Origin: Isoptericola chiayiensis
GTDB lineage: Bacteria; Actinomycetota; Actinomycetes; Actinomycetales; Cellulomonadaceae
Assembly: GCF_013149805.1 (NCBI RefSeq)
Contig: NZ_JABEZT010000004.1
Span: 124,001 to 188,000, forward strand
Length of the DNA stretch: 64,000 bases
Direction: 5' to 3'
Below the pieces are notes generated by a model. That model saw only the letters and a list, made by a program, of their open reading frames with translations, made no database searches and was not told where the DNA came from. A program made the translations under genes and the position numbers. Shown here piece after piece: positions 7,910 through 14,898 of this stretch; positions within the stretch are counted from its first letter, which is position 1, and the number at the start of each line of letters is the position of its first letter.

Positions 7910-8578
7910 ATGGCGAACCGACGATCAACCAAGTGCTCCGACTGCGGCACCAAGTGGAGCCAGCACATCCCGTTCAACCGCGAGCCCTCCACCTGGACCG
8001 CCCTGGACGTCCTGGCCCTCGTCGAGAACGAGTGGGAGAACAACCCGAGCGTCCCGTCACGAGAGTTCGCCTACTCCACCGTGGCACGACAACTGCTATG
8101 GGAGCTCGCAGCCCACGGTTTGCACGACGCCGTCGTGCGAGAGCTGACGCTGGCGGTGTGGCGCTGGGGCGAGACGCCCGGACGGGCGCTCACGCCGAAA
8201 CGGTGGCTCAAGCTGTTCCGGCAGGGCGGTCACGCCGAGGTCGACAACGCCAGCGTCGACGAAGGTCGGTTCGCTCACGCAGCACCAAGGCCCGAGGCGC
8301 CCGTAAGCCTGCGCCGGGGAGCGCCGATGCTGTGGCGCAACGGCCTCGCCTGGACCACCTCACGCCAGGTCGCCGACTTCTACGCCTACGGACGTATCCA
8401 GCGTGACGGCATGGCCACGAGCGTGTGGGAGATCCGCGACGTGCCTTCTGAGCGCATCCTGGGACGCGTCATCGGATCCGAGGACGGCGACGGGGAGCTG
8501 ATCATCGACCCCACGGCCTCAACCTCATTCGCCACACGCCCACCGACCCGACCGTCAACCAGTAGCATTCGAACATGA
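7910..8578 (+). CDS. Zinc-ribbon protein with ART-like C-terminal domain (uncharacterised)
   Basis: The family of this 222-aa protein is not recognised with certainty. The N-terminus has a CxxC pair (KCSDCGTKW, residues 7-15). The middle is helical. The C-terminal 90 residues (GAPMLWRNGLAWTTSRQVAD, VPSERILGRVI, DGELIIDP) follow the R / W-T-[TS] / E order seen in a family of small ADP-ribosyltransferase-like proteins. It is the first intact gene of the island. It begins 19 nt after the tadA remnant stop and overlaps the next gene by 4 nt (ATGA). If the ART reading is right it could modify a protein or nucleic acid target, but that function is inference. Confidence 0.5.
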   Translation: MANRRSTKCSDCGTKWSQHIPFNREPSTWTALDVLALVENEWENNPSVPSREFAYSTVARQLLWELAAHGLHDAVVRELTLAVWRWGETPGRALTPKRWLKLFRQGGHAEVDNASVDEGRFAHAAPRPEAPVSLRRGAPMLWRNGLAWTTSRQVADFYAYGRIQRDGMATSVWEIRDVPSERILGRVIGSEDGDGELIIDPTASTSFATRPPTRPSTSSIRT

Positions 8579-8856
8579 GTTCGAACAAGCGTTCGGTCGG
8601 CGACCGCGGGATCGAGCGAGTCCCTATGCGGGACTTCGCTACCGACGTCCCACCCGAGGCGCGGCGCGAGACGCCGACTCGCCCGTCCGAGCCTGTCCCC
8701 GTGACCGCATGGGTCACAGACGGGCGAGGGCGGGCGTTCGAGGCCAAGGGCGAAGCCCTCGCCTGGACCTCTCGAGCCGTCTATGTTCGCTACATCGACC
8801 CTGCAGGCCGTGAGGGGTTCGCCTGGGTGTGGGCGTCGGCCGTGACGCGGCAGTAA
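8575..8856 (+). CDS. Small hypothetical protein
   Basis: This 93-aa soluble protein is not recognised. Its first 45 residues are polar and probably disordered. The second half (PVTAWVTDGRGRAFEAKG, AVYVRYIDPAGREGFAWVWA) looks like a small beta-rich domain. The ATG overlaps the stop of the ART-like gene by 4 nt. It also has its own leaderless-type -10 (TAGCAT, 8563-8568, 6 nt before ATG), so it could be expressed both by coupling and independently. Close packing suggests it acts with the upstream protein, for example as a partner or immunity factor. That is inference. Confidence 0.55.
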   Translation: MSSNKRSVGDRGIERVPMRDFATDVPPEARRETPTRPSEPVPVTAWVTDGRGRAFEAKGEALAWTSRAVYVRYIDPAGREGFAWVWASAVTRQ

Positions 8857-8893
8857 GGGGCAGGGCTGGTGTGCTAGCGGTACTATGCGGCGC

Positions 8894-8947
8894 ATGAGCG
8901 CGTCGCTGGCCCGATCCTTGGCCGCCGTGTGGCACTCTCGACACTAG
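8894..8947 (+). CDS. Putative 17-aa leader ORF
   Basis: TACTAT (8881-8886) followed by 7 nt and an ATG opens a 17-codon frame, MSASLARSLAAVWHSRH. It ends in TAG at 8947, inside the AGGAGG ribosome-binding site of the next gene. The leaderless promoter pattern matches many real genes here. Termination within the downstream Shine-Dalgarno suggests translational coupling or control. Confidence 0.4.
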   Translation: MSASLARSLAAVWHSRH

Positions 8948-8961
8948 GAGGCTCCACAACA

Positions 8962-9252
8962 ATGAGGATCAAAGGTACTTCCGACTTCGCCGTCAAGAGC
9001 CCTCTTGGCCTAGACGCAGCCGTCGAGGCGGTAAAGCGCGTTCTCGAGGACTTCGCGGATCGAAATCCGAGCGTATCAGCAGTGCAAGTCGAGGTGGTGC
9101 ACTCGGATGAAATTCGAATTGAGATCGTGGCGAGCGGGACATACGCACGCCTTGACGACGAGCTCGATGAGTTGGCTGACCGAGTGTCTTCGGCTTTGCA
9201 GGCTGGAGAAGCAACCGTGAGTCGAGGGCTCACTTCCCTGGTCCCGAGTTGA
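8962..9252 (+). CDS. Small uncharacterised protein of island module (96 aa)
   Basis: The family is not recognised. This 96-aa soluble protein reads as alternating strands and helices: a predicted amphipathic helix LDAAVEAVKRVLEDFA, two strands (VQVEVVHS, IRIEIVASG) and a C-terminal helix LDDELDELADRVSSALQ. The ATG at 8962 has AGGAGG about 10 nt upstream. Its codons use more A/T at third positions than the chromosome around the island, suggesting separate acquisition. It precedes the 2TM-GAF-like gene, and the two frames nearly touch. A matching pair of soluble component and membrane sensor or effector is a reasonable inference. Confidence 0.6.
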   Translation: MRIKGTSDFAVKSPLGLDAAVEAVKRVLEDFADRNPSVSAVQVEVVHSDEIRIEIVASGTYARLDDELDELADRVSSALQAGEATVSRGLTSLVPS

Positions 9253-9290
9253 TCGCTGTAGTGCCGCGCAGGGGGGGTAGTCTGGGTAGT

Positions 9291-10073
9291 GTGGCTGGCG
9301 ACGGTCAGAGTTTCGCTGAGCGTCTAGTCGGCGCGCTCCAGACGCTGTGGGCGAACTTTCCTACCTTCCTCCTGGCCATTGGTGCAGTGCTGCTCGCTTT
9401 CGGTGTCGAGGATTATCCTGAGGTCTTCTTCGTCGGTGCCATTGTCTCCGTGATTGCAGCAGTTTGGGCGCTGTTGGCCGCGCCGCGAATTGGCAAGATT
9501 CTCCGCCAGGAAGAAGAATCTAGGCAGCGGGCTCAGCAGCGATCGAAGTCGATGGTCGGAATAATGGACTACATGCTGCACGAGCTGCTAGCGGGCCTCA
9601 ACATCAAGACCTTCGATTCTCGCGCTTCGGTATACATCTATTCTGACGAGTACTTCAACCTTGTAGCTCGGGCCTCGGATTCGCCCGGTCTGCGCGAAAA
9701 GGGTAGGAAGCGATATCCAAAGGACCAAGGCGTCATCGGTGAAGTTTGGAACAAGGGGTCGGCATGTTATACCCGTATGAGTGCCGACCGTGACCGCTGG
9801 AACAGGCAGTGCGTTGACGAATTCGGCATGGACCCGAAGGAGACGCGCTCGATCAAGATGCACTCACTTAGCATGATAGGCTATCGCATAGAAGCGCCGG
9901 GCGCCCATCCCGAGCCCGTCGGGATCGTTATGATTGAGAGTCTCTCAAGGCAGGGCGTTAACGGAACGCATGTAGATACCATCGCCACGCTCGACTCGTG
10001 GCCGATTATCAGAACAGTACTGCAGCAGATCATTCAGTCACTGGATGAGGACGACGCCTTTCCCCTGGACTGA
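9291..10073 (+). CDS. Two-TM membrane protein with GAF-like sensor domain
   Basis: This 260-aa protein has two hydrophobic helices near the N-terminus (about 22-43 and 48-70). A short charged coiled segment (ILRQEEESRQRAQQR) and a cytoplasmic domain of about 160 residues follow. In that domain, RASVYIYSDEYFNLVARAS, DQGVIGEVWNKG and GIVMIESLSRQGVN show the strand/loop pattern of a GAF domain. The GTG at 9291 is chosen because it lies 7 nt after TAGTCT. An upstream TTG at 9249 overlaps the preceding stop. GAF domains bind nucleotides or other small ligands. No output domain is seen, so it may signal through its partner or act on the membrane. G+C content is lower than in neighbours outside the island. 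Confidence 0.6.
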   Translation: MAGDGQSFAERLVGALQTLWANFPTFLLAIGAVLLAFGVEDYPEVFFVGAIVSVIAAVWALLAAPRIGKILRQEEESRQRAQQRSKSMVGIMDYMLHELLAGLNIKTFDSRASVYIYSDEYFNLVARASDSPGLREKGRKRYPKDQGVIGEVWNKGSACYTRMSADRDRWNRQCVDEFGMDPKETRSIKMHSLSMIGYRIEAPGAHPEPVGIVMIESLSRQGVNGTHVDTIATLDSWPIIRTVLQQIIQSLDEDDAFPLD

Positions 10074-10090
10074 CAGTACGGTTCTCTCAT

Positions 10091-10139
10091 CGGGCTAAAA
10101 CTTCAAGCCCGGAAGCGCCCCACCCTCAGTTATTGGGGC
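10091..10139 (+). terminator. Two successive hairpins after the 2TM-GAF gene
   Basis: CGGGCT/AGCCCG (10091-10096, 10106-10111) and GCCCCA/TGGGGC (10117-10122, 10134-10139) form two short stem-loops 18 bp after the stop codon. Neither has a strong T-tract, so they are termination candidates only. Confidence 0.4.
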
Positions 10140-10203
10140 AGGGCAGCACGCTTTCGGGCTCACGGTTCCTGGGCCTGTCGGAGGCCGTCGCTAGTCTGTC
10201 CAC

Positions 10204-10389
10204 ATGGCATATACGAGCATCCGCAAGGCCGCGGAAGGCGCAAAGATTGAGATCATCCTCAGTCCGTCAGAGGTCGATTCGCTGTTCAGCGAGGGGGCCG
10301 TTCAGGTGGACGGCGAACGGTTGACGACGGGCCACGGTCCGGCTGATCTGATATCGCTGAAGCTTGAGGTCGGGAACCAGACCGCTTAA
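10204..10389 (+). CDS. Small hypothetical protein (61 aa)
   Basis: This 61-aa protein is not recognised. It starts MAYTSIRKAAEGAKIEIILS and contains SPSEVDSLFSEGAVQVDGER. TAGTCT (10192-10197) lies 6 nt before the ATG, giving a clean leaderless promoter, and the frame uses normal high-GC codons. The compact strand-helix-strand pattern and isolated position between remnants suggest a free-standing island gene. No function can be offered. Confidence 0.5.
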   Translation: MAYTSIRKAAEGAKIEIILSPSEVDSLFSEGAVQVDGERLTTGHGPADLISLKLEVGNQTA

Positions 10390-10451
10390 GGGGCGGCCCG
10401 GAGACCTCCTGGACCCGTCCCGCCGCCCAAGCCGAGTGTTCGCCCAGCCGC

Positions 10452-10647
10452 TCAGCCCTCCGGGCGGGCCGGGACGCACCCGAACCGCCCGGGAGGCTCC
10501 GTCCGTCGGAGTCCGCGCTGCATCTGCTCCAGGGCGTTGGCTGCTTCTCGATGAAGAGCGACCAGATGCTCGCCACGGCACCCGCGCTAAGACGCGCGTT
10601 TCGTCGATGCGGGCCGCGAACTCGTCCGCTTCCATCAGGTCGCTCAT
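10452..10647 (-). pseudogene. Frameshifted small gene coupled to the excisionase remnant
   Basis: The minus-strand frame starts MSDLMEADEFAARIDETRVL at 10647. It loses coding character at about residue 24. A convincing helix (GEHLVALHREAANALEQMQR) then continues in the +1 frame to a TGA at 10452. One extra base near GTGCCGTGG would explain this. Its ATG overlaps the stop of the excisionase remnant (ATGA), so the two formed an operon. Small genes of this type sit next to xis in integrative elements, but the family is not recognised. A sequencing error is the alternative to a real mutation. Confidence 0.45.
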
Positions 10648-10854
10648 TTCTGCGGCCGCTCAGTCGGCAGCGCGGCGACGTAGGCTGCGAGCTCGTCCCG
10701 CTCAACCACGGGCTTCGTGTTCTTTGGCGCCGGCGTATCGGACTGCGATGTCGCCGTTGCGGATGTGGTGGCGGATCAGCGACTCGGACAGGCCGGTTGC
10801 TGCTGCCGCTCCGGGGATGTCGTAGGACACGGGCTGGATCTGATACTGAGGCAC
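10644..10854 (-). pseudogene. Frameshifted excisionase / helix-turn-helix protein (Xis/AlpA-like)
   Basis: Read from GTG at 10854, the product begins MPQYQIQPVSYDIPGAAAAT and has the helix-turn-helix ATGLSESLIRHHIRNGDI, then RYAG. The frame then shifts by +1 within GCGCCAAAG and continues KNTKPVVERDELAAYVAALP to a TGA at 10644. The layout (HTH of MerR/excisionase type, RYAG-K, then a short ERDEL-type helix ending ALPTERP) is that of small directionality factors of actinobacterial integrative elements. One extra A in a short run accounts for the shift. No intact integrase gene is present, so the element is probably immobile. Confidence 0.6.
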
Positions 10855-10874
10855 TCGCCAGAGGGTGCCTCAGT
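10845..10874. repeat. 10-bp inverted repeat spanning the xis start
   Basis: ACTGAGGCAC (10845-10854) and GTGCCTCAGT (10865-10874) are perfect complements around a 10-nt spacer. The left arm contains the xis start codon on the minus strand. Such a site could be an autoregulatory operator or an Xis arm site. Confidence 0.5.
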
Positions 10875-10990
10875 CCGCACAAGTCCGCAACAGACCGGAT
10901 CTCGCCAGCATCGACCAACGCCAGAATCGCTAGATTCCAACGGTTCTGGCGTTCGTCGTGTCTGGCCGTCCCTCGGGGGACAGGTATGGA
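10871..10990 (-). other. Possible degraded coding trace upstream of xis
   Basis: After a stop near 10991, one minus-strand frame reads with strong coding character (RQNRWNLAILALVDAG, then EIRSVADLCGL) but has no start codon before TTG at 10918. It loses sense at the xis promoter. It may be the tail of another mobile-element gene. A 10-bp inverted repeat (AACGCCAGAA 10917-10926, TTCTGGCGTT 10944-10953) lies within it. The rest of 10390-11083 holds only the remnants listed here. Confidence 0.25.
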
Positions 10991-11045
10991 TCAACACCCC
11001 TTGTTAGGTTGGCAAGGGTTAGCGTCGTTGGTTTTTCCGAGAACG

Positions 11046-11074
11046 CTAGCCCCCTGGTGCGGTCGCAGGGCTAG
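11046..11074. promoter_or_regulatory. Inverted repeat over the promoter of the 69-aa gene
   Basis: CTAGCCC (11046-11052) and GGGCTAG (11068-11074) are complementary. The right arm runs into the -10 hexamer TAGAGT (11072-11077), which is 6 nt before the ATG at 11084. This is a good candidate operator. Confidence 0.45.
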
Positions 11075-11083
11075 AGTAGTTTC

Positions 11084-11293
11084 ATGGCGATGAAGTACCG
11101 GGTGGCCGAGCGCGGCGAGCGGACGATCTACGTGGATCACGGCGTCTGGTACGACGCCAACACGAAGCACATCCACGTCACGGTGCCTGGTCACGAGGGC
11201 GCTCACTGGTCGTACGGGAAGTCGGACGAGAAGTACGCGATGTACCGCGCCATGGTCGAAGAGACGGGTCGCTGGCCGGAGAACGCGGACTAG
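11084..11293 (+). CDS. Small hypothetical protein (69 aa)
   Basis: This 69-aa protein is not recognised. It is rich in aromatic and charged residues: ERTIYVDHGVWYDANTKHIH, then HEGAHWSYGKSDEKYAMY. The beta-strand-like opening and a compact C-terminal helix suggest a small globular domain. A leaderless -10 (TAGAGT) 6 nt upstream supports the ATG at 11084. Its stop lies 1 bp from the stop of the convergent partner gene of the nuclease module. Whether it belongs to that module is unclear. Confidence 0.55.
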   Translation: MAMKYRVAERGERTIYVDHGVWYDANTKHIHVTVPGHEGAHWSYGKSDEKYAMYRAMVEETGRWPENAD

Positions 11294-11294
11294 A

Positions 11295-11669
11295 TCAAGG
11301 ACGGTACTCGTCGAGTGACTTCAAGATCGCATCCGCGTCGAACTCCGGCAGGCCTGATAGATCCACTTCAGGGATCTCGGCCAGGAGCCGCTGCAACTCG
11401 GTGTCGGCCGGCAGGACGTCATCGCTAGAGGCGAGGAGTTCCGTCAGCGCGTCCGCAGAGGTCCCGAGTAGGTCGTCCTCCTCGTCGTCAACTGCTTCGT
11501 CATCCGCCATCCTGCGGACTTGGACCACGACGCTCTCCCTGAGGGAACGGACGACCTCCTTGTCTTTGAGGAACGTGAAGAACTTCGCATCCACCTTGTA
11601 GGTGTCGGCCTCGATCACCTTGTCGAGGCCGCTCCTGCCGGTGTTGTAGAGGACTTCGAAGCGCGCCAT
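11295..11669 (-). CDS. Acidic partner protein of the nuclease module (124 aa)
   Basis: The family is not recognised. The first 55 residues (MARFEVLYNTGRSGLDKVIE, FFTFLKDKEVVRSLRESVVV) form a small beta-rich domain. A strongly acidic linker (DDEAVDDEEDDLL) and a tail with repeated short Asp/Leu motifs follow. The ATG at 11669 has AGGAG in the 9-nt gap after the nuclease gene stop, so the two genes form a tight operon. An acidic small partner next to a nuclease could be an inhibitor, a DNA mimic or a regulatory subunit. That role is inference. Confidence 0.6.
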   Translation of the reverse strand: MARFEVLYNTGRSGLDKVIEADTYKVDAKFFTFLKDKEVVRSLRESVVVQVRRMADDEAVDDEEDDLLGTSADALTELLASSDDVLPADTELQRLLAEIPEVDLSGLPEFDADAILKSLDEYRP

Positions 11670-11678
11670 GTCGGTCTC

Positions 11679-13127
11679 CTAGATCTTGGAAGCGGACGGC
11701 TTGTTGTCGTTGCGGGCGTCAACGAAGATCGGCTCCATCTTCACGCCCTTCTGATCGCTGAGGGCTTTGCAGGTGTCACGCACTCGGTCGAGCCGCAATT
11801 TCGAAAAGTCGTTGTCGGTGAACCCTACGCAGAGGTAGTAGCCGCCGGTGATTTTCTCGGTCTTGAGGTACTGCGGAAGTTGTTTCTCCGCACCCTGGAA
11901 GAATTTCGTGCTTCCGATGAACTTGACCTCGACCAGGGCGCGCTTGGTCCAGCCCGCCGAGAACTTGAAGTCCACCGGCCCGCGTCCCATGTTGGGCTCC
12001 TTGCTGATGTCCACATTTGCGGCCTTGCACTGCTGGACCCACATCGAGCCGGCGATCGCTTGGACGATCTTCTCGTCGCGGTGTTTCGTCAGGTTCTCGT
12101 TCCAGAGCGCCTTCCATAGGTCGGTGTCCTCGACAGCCGCCTTGAACTCGTTCGCGAGGCCCTTAACCCACTCCATGAACTCGTCCGCGGTCTTCGGCTG
12201 CGCCAGGTCTGCGGCGGCTGCGGCGGCGGCCTCTCGTCCGGCCTCGGCCCAGCCCACCAGCAGTTTGGGGTCGGTCTCGACGTCGTAGGGGAGGAGGGCT
12301 CCGCTCTCGATGACCTCGATGTAGCGCATCGCGATCTCCGGACGGGCGCGAGCGACGGCACGCCCTCGCTCAGCTTTCTTCCGCTTGGTGAGGGACTCTT
12401 CGAGGTCGTAGTTGAGGTCGTCTCGGAGCACGGAGGACTCGTTCGTCTCGGCCCAGCCCCAGAAGCCGTCCGCCGTGACCCGCGGAATGTCCTTCAGGAA
12501 CCGCTCCGGGACGAGCAACACTCCACCCTTGGTCGCGGGGCTCTTGGGCAGCGGGAGCCGGCGGTCGTTCCAGCGGCCCTGCTTGGTCCAGGAGGCGTGC
12601 TTGACCATCACGTCCGCGGTCGTGATCCCGTGACGCTGGACCACCTGGCCGGTGTAGTCGATGAACAGGCCCTTGACGATGTTGCAGAACGCGTCGCTGA
12701 TCCTGTCGACACCCATGCCGTCACAGAACAGGGCGAACGCCTCGACGTACTTCACGGTGTCGATCGAGTGGGTGTTCAGGATGTTGAGCGCTTCGGCCAT
12801 GCGCCGCGCGAAGTCCTTGCCGGTGCCGGAGCCCTCCGGATGACCCATCGACAGCCCGAGGGCGAACTCCTTGGGCTCGGGGAAGGTGAGCATCCGCTCG
12901 GCCTTCTTCCAAGCAGGCGACTTGTTGTCCCCGCCGGAGTTGGCCACTAGGTCGAGCGCGAGCCCGAAGAACTGGGTCAGCTGAAAGCGTGTGTCCGACC
13001 AGTAGGGGTCCGAGTCGTCGAAGACGAGGAACGGGTCGACGTACAACGGCGTGTCTTCCGTACACTCAAGATCAAACCAGTCATCGTCATCTGTTGGAGT
13101 AATCCCAAACTCGTCGGTGAACCGCAC
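11679..13127 (-). CDS. Predicted PD-(D/E)XK-type nuclease of unknown family
   Basis: This 482-aa soluble protein matches no family I can name. The N-terminus (TEDTPLYVDPFLVFDDSDPYW) and a long helical middle are uncharacterised. The C-terminal region has GPVDFKFSAGW, then ALVEVKFIGSTKFFQGAEKQ and a QLPQYLKTE helix. That is the D...(E)xK plus following helix order of restriction-like nucleases, with D in VDFKF and E-V-K as likely catalytic residues. The GTG at 13127 has a GGGGG-type ribosome site. The linked small acidic gene and the island setting suggest a defence or addiction role. No known anti-phage system with exactly this pair comes to mind. Confidence 0.6.
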   Translation of the reverse strand: MRFTDEFGITPTDDDDWFDLECTEDTPLYVDPFLVFDDSDPYWSDTRFQLTQFFGLALDLVANSGGDNKSPAWKKAERMLTFPEPKEFALGLSMGHPEGSGTGKDFARRMAEALNILNTHSIDTVKYVEAFALFCDGMGVDRISDAFCNIVKGLFIDYTGQVVQRHGITTADVMVKHASWTKQGRWNDRRLPLPKSPATKGGVLLVPERFLKDIPRVTADGFWGWAETNESSVLRDDLNYDLEESLTKRKKAERGRAVARARPEIAMRYIEVIESGALLPYDVETDPKLLVGWAEAGREAAAAAAADLAQPKTADEFMEWVKGLANEFKAAVEDTDLWKALWNENLTKHRDEKIVQAIAGSMWVQQCKAANVDISKEPNMGRGPVDFKFSAGWTKRALVEVKFIGSTKFFQGAEKQLPQYLKTEKITGGYYLCVGFTDNDFSKLRLDRVRDTCKALSDQKGVKMEPIFVDARNDNKPSASKI

Positions 13128-13262
13128 CGTTGCCCCCGTGGGTCATGGGTGCGAGCGCGTCTCGCATCCGAGTTCCAGAGCACCACGACGGACCCCTGAT
13201 TCTTGGGTGACACGCCGGTGTGAATCCGGCATCGCCGTACTCCGATGCGCTAGTGCGTCACT

Positions 13263-13277
13263 GTGCCTCACAGGCAC
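13263..13277. terminator. Short hairpin downstream of capsid-like fragment
   Basis: GTGCCT-CAC-AGGCAC forms a 6-bp stem with a 3-nt loop in the 156-bp gap between the capsid-like fragment and the nuclease gene. There is no T-tract, and its role is uncertain. Confidence 0.3.
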
Positions 13278-13283
13278 CAGGCG

Positions 13284-13580
13284 TCACAGCAAGGTCTTCG
13301 TGCGCTGGGTGCCCGGAGTTGCGGAGGTGGCTAACTCTGCCAGGTCGGATCCTTGGAGTGTGTTGATGTTGGGTGCAATAGCCTCGGACGGCGAGGCGTG
13401 AGAGATCGGATGAAGGACATGAGCGATCGAGAAGTGATGGAGACCGGCCCGGCGTGCCCCGAGTACGGACGCCCGCTGCGTTGGGGGGACCTGCTGCAGC
13501 TTGGCGAACAGGTCGGACAGGTCGCGTCCGTCGGCGGTCGTGCTCATGACGTCCGTGTGGGCGTTGTAGCCGCGTGGCAT
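13284..13580 (-). pseudogene. N-terminal fragment resembling a phage major capsid protein
   Basis: The 98-codon frame starts at ATG 13580 with AAGGAG 6 nt upstream. It begins MPRGYNAHTDVMSTTADGRD and LSDLFAKLQQ, and later has SPSEAIAPNINTLQGSDLAE. This resembles the start of a group of actinophage capsid proteins, which open with M-x-R-G-Y-N-x-x-T-D and later have a -T-x-P-x-E-A-V- stretch. Capsid proteins are about three times longer. Here the frame ends at 13284, so it is read as a prophage remnant. An in-frame GTG at 13688 with TAGCCT 7 nt upstream is an alternative start giving 134 aa. Confidence 0.45.
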
Positions 13581-13770
13581 GTGCGTCTCCTTGTGAGTCG
13601 GGAAGTCGCGGACGTCTGCCCGCCCCGTTGCCTCACAAGGGCTCGCTGCAGCCAACTGGTTGACAAGCGCAACGATGCCCTCATCCACAGGGCGAAGGCT
13701 AGCGACTGGGGCATTCGGGGTGGCGTCGCCTTACGGTGCGAGTCGGACTCGGCCGCATAGGGTTCCGTTC

Positions 13771-14898
13771 GTGAGTAATCAGGACGACAATCAGCCAAAG
13801 GCACGTTGGGGCCTCGTCGCACTTGTGACCGCCCTGGGGGCTCTGGTGATCGGCGTCCCCTTCGCCCTGACCAAGTGGGTCAATCCGGAATTCGGCACCC
13901 CGCAGTCGCTTGGCTCGACGGCTCTCATCAACGTCGGGACGACGCTGCTTCTCGCAGCACTCCTGGTCTGGCTCGGCCGGAGTTTCGTGAGCCACGCGGA
14001 GGGAGCGGCCCGGCGGGTAGTCGAGGAGAGGACGGAAGAGTTCCGCCAAGAGACGGAGGACATTCGTCAGAGACTTGAGGCGTTGCAGGGCCGGGTCGAT
14101 GAGCGCACGGCCTCGGCAGAGGCAGCCGGAGCCGCCGTTGCGGATGACATCGTCACGGACGTTTCGTACGAGACGGTGACTAGGGCTCTGGAGCTCGCCA
14201 ACGACGTCGAGGCGCTATGGCACTCCGCGATCACTGTCCCCACGAATGATTCCATCGACGCTCCGGCCGTCAGGCTGAGTTGGACCGCTGCGCATCACGG
14301 CGGACGGTTCGACGATCTCGACAACCTCATCGCGACCCTGGAAGTGGACTACGAGCACCACCCCGAGTCGTCCACCCGTCGCTTCGATCAGGAGTGGCTA
14401 CCCGGCGTTCCTGCGGACGAGATGCTCCACGAGCTGAAGGAGTCGATGATCAGGGCGGACTACGGAGAGGCCGCACAAGCGCTGGACGCTCGGTACATGT
14501 TCGAGCGCTTCGGCCATGGGATCAGCGACGCCATCGCGGGCAAGCGTGCGCAGGCCGACGCGTGGCTGAAAGGCTGCGGCGCGCTGCACGAACTTGTTGG
14601 GGCGGACCTTGCGGTTACGAGTCTGGGGGTGGCTGCTCGCGGACACGGCCTCGCTTTTAAGTCAAGCGAGTTTCCCCAGCGTCCGCCGCCCGTCGTGTCC
14701 GCCGAACAGCTTACCAATCGGAAGCTCTACCGGCTGCCGACGCCGCCCGTGCCGGACGGGATCGACCCGGAGCACTGGACCGTGGCAATCGCCCGTGCAG
14801 CGGAGCATCATCCGCCGGTGAGACGGCCGGGTATCCCCGACTTCGGTGGCTATGGCATCCCGGTCACGTCGGCCAACTCTCCGGTGCCTCGGGACTAG
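13771..14898 (+). CDS. Two-TM coiled-coil membrane protein of unknown function
   Basis: This 375-aa protein has two membrane helices (about 14-35 and 50-70) and a heptad-rich segment (VVEERTEEFRQETEDIRQRL, residues about 85-125). A soluble domain of about 250 residues follows, with TAAHHGGRFDDLDNLIATLE and a proline-rich end. The GTG at 13771 lies 7 nt after TAGGGT, whereas upstream in-frame codons lack coding character. No family is recognised. It overlaps the convergent SIR2-like gene by 4 bp, the two stop codons sharing bases. That dense tail-to-tail fit suggests they were carried as a unit. Confidence 0.55.
   Translation: MSNQDDNQPKARWGLVALVTALGALVIGVPFALTKWVNPEFGTPQSLGSTALINVGTTLLLAALLVWLGRSFVSHAEGAARRVVEERTEEFRQETEDIRQRLEALQGRVDERTASAEAAGAAVADDIVTDVSYETVTRALELANDVEALWHSAITVPTNDSIDAPAVRLSWTAAHHGGRFDDLDNLIATLEVDYEHHPESSTRRFDQEWLPGVPADEMLHELKESMIRADYGEAAQALDARYMFERFGHGISDAIAGKRAQADAWLKGCGALHELVGADLAVTSLGVAARGHGLAFKSSEFPQRPPPVVSAEQLTNRKLYRLPTPPVPDGIDPEHWTVAIARAAEHHPPVRRPGIPDFGGYGIPVTSANSPVPRD

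Noticed and set aside
13211-13240. T-arm-like hairpin (GCCGG-TGTGAAT-CCGGC) considered as a tRNA gene or attachment site
   Set aside because: The loop departs from the TTCRANY consensus, and no acceptor stem, D-arm or CCA-adjacent partner could be placed on either strand.
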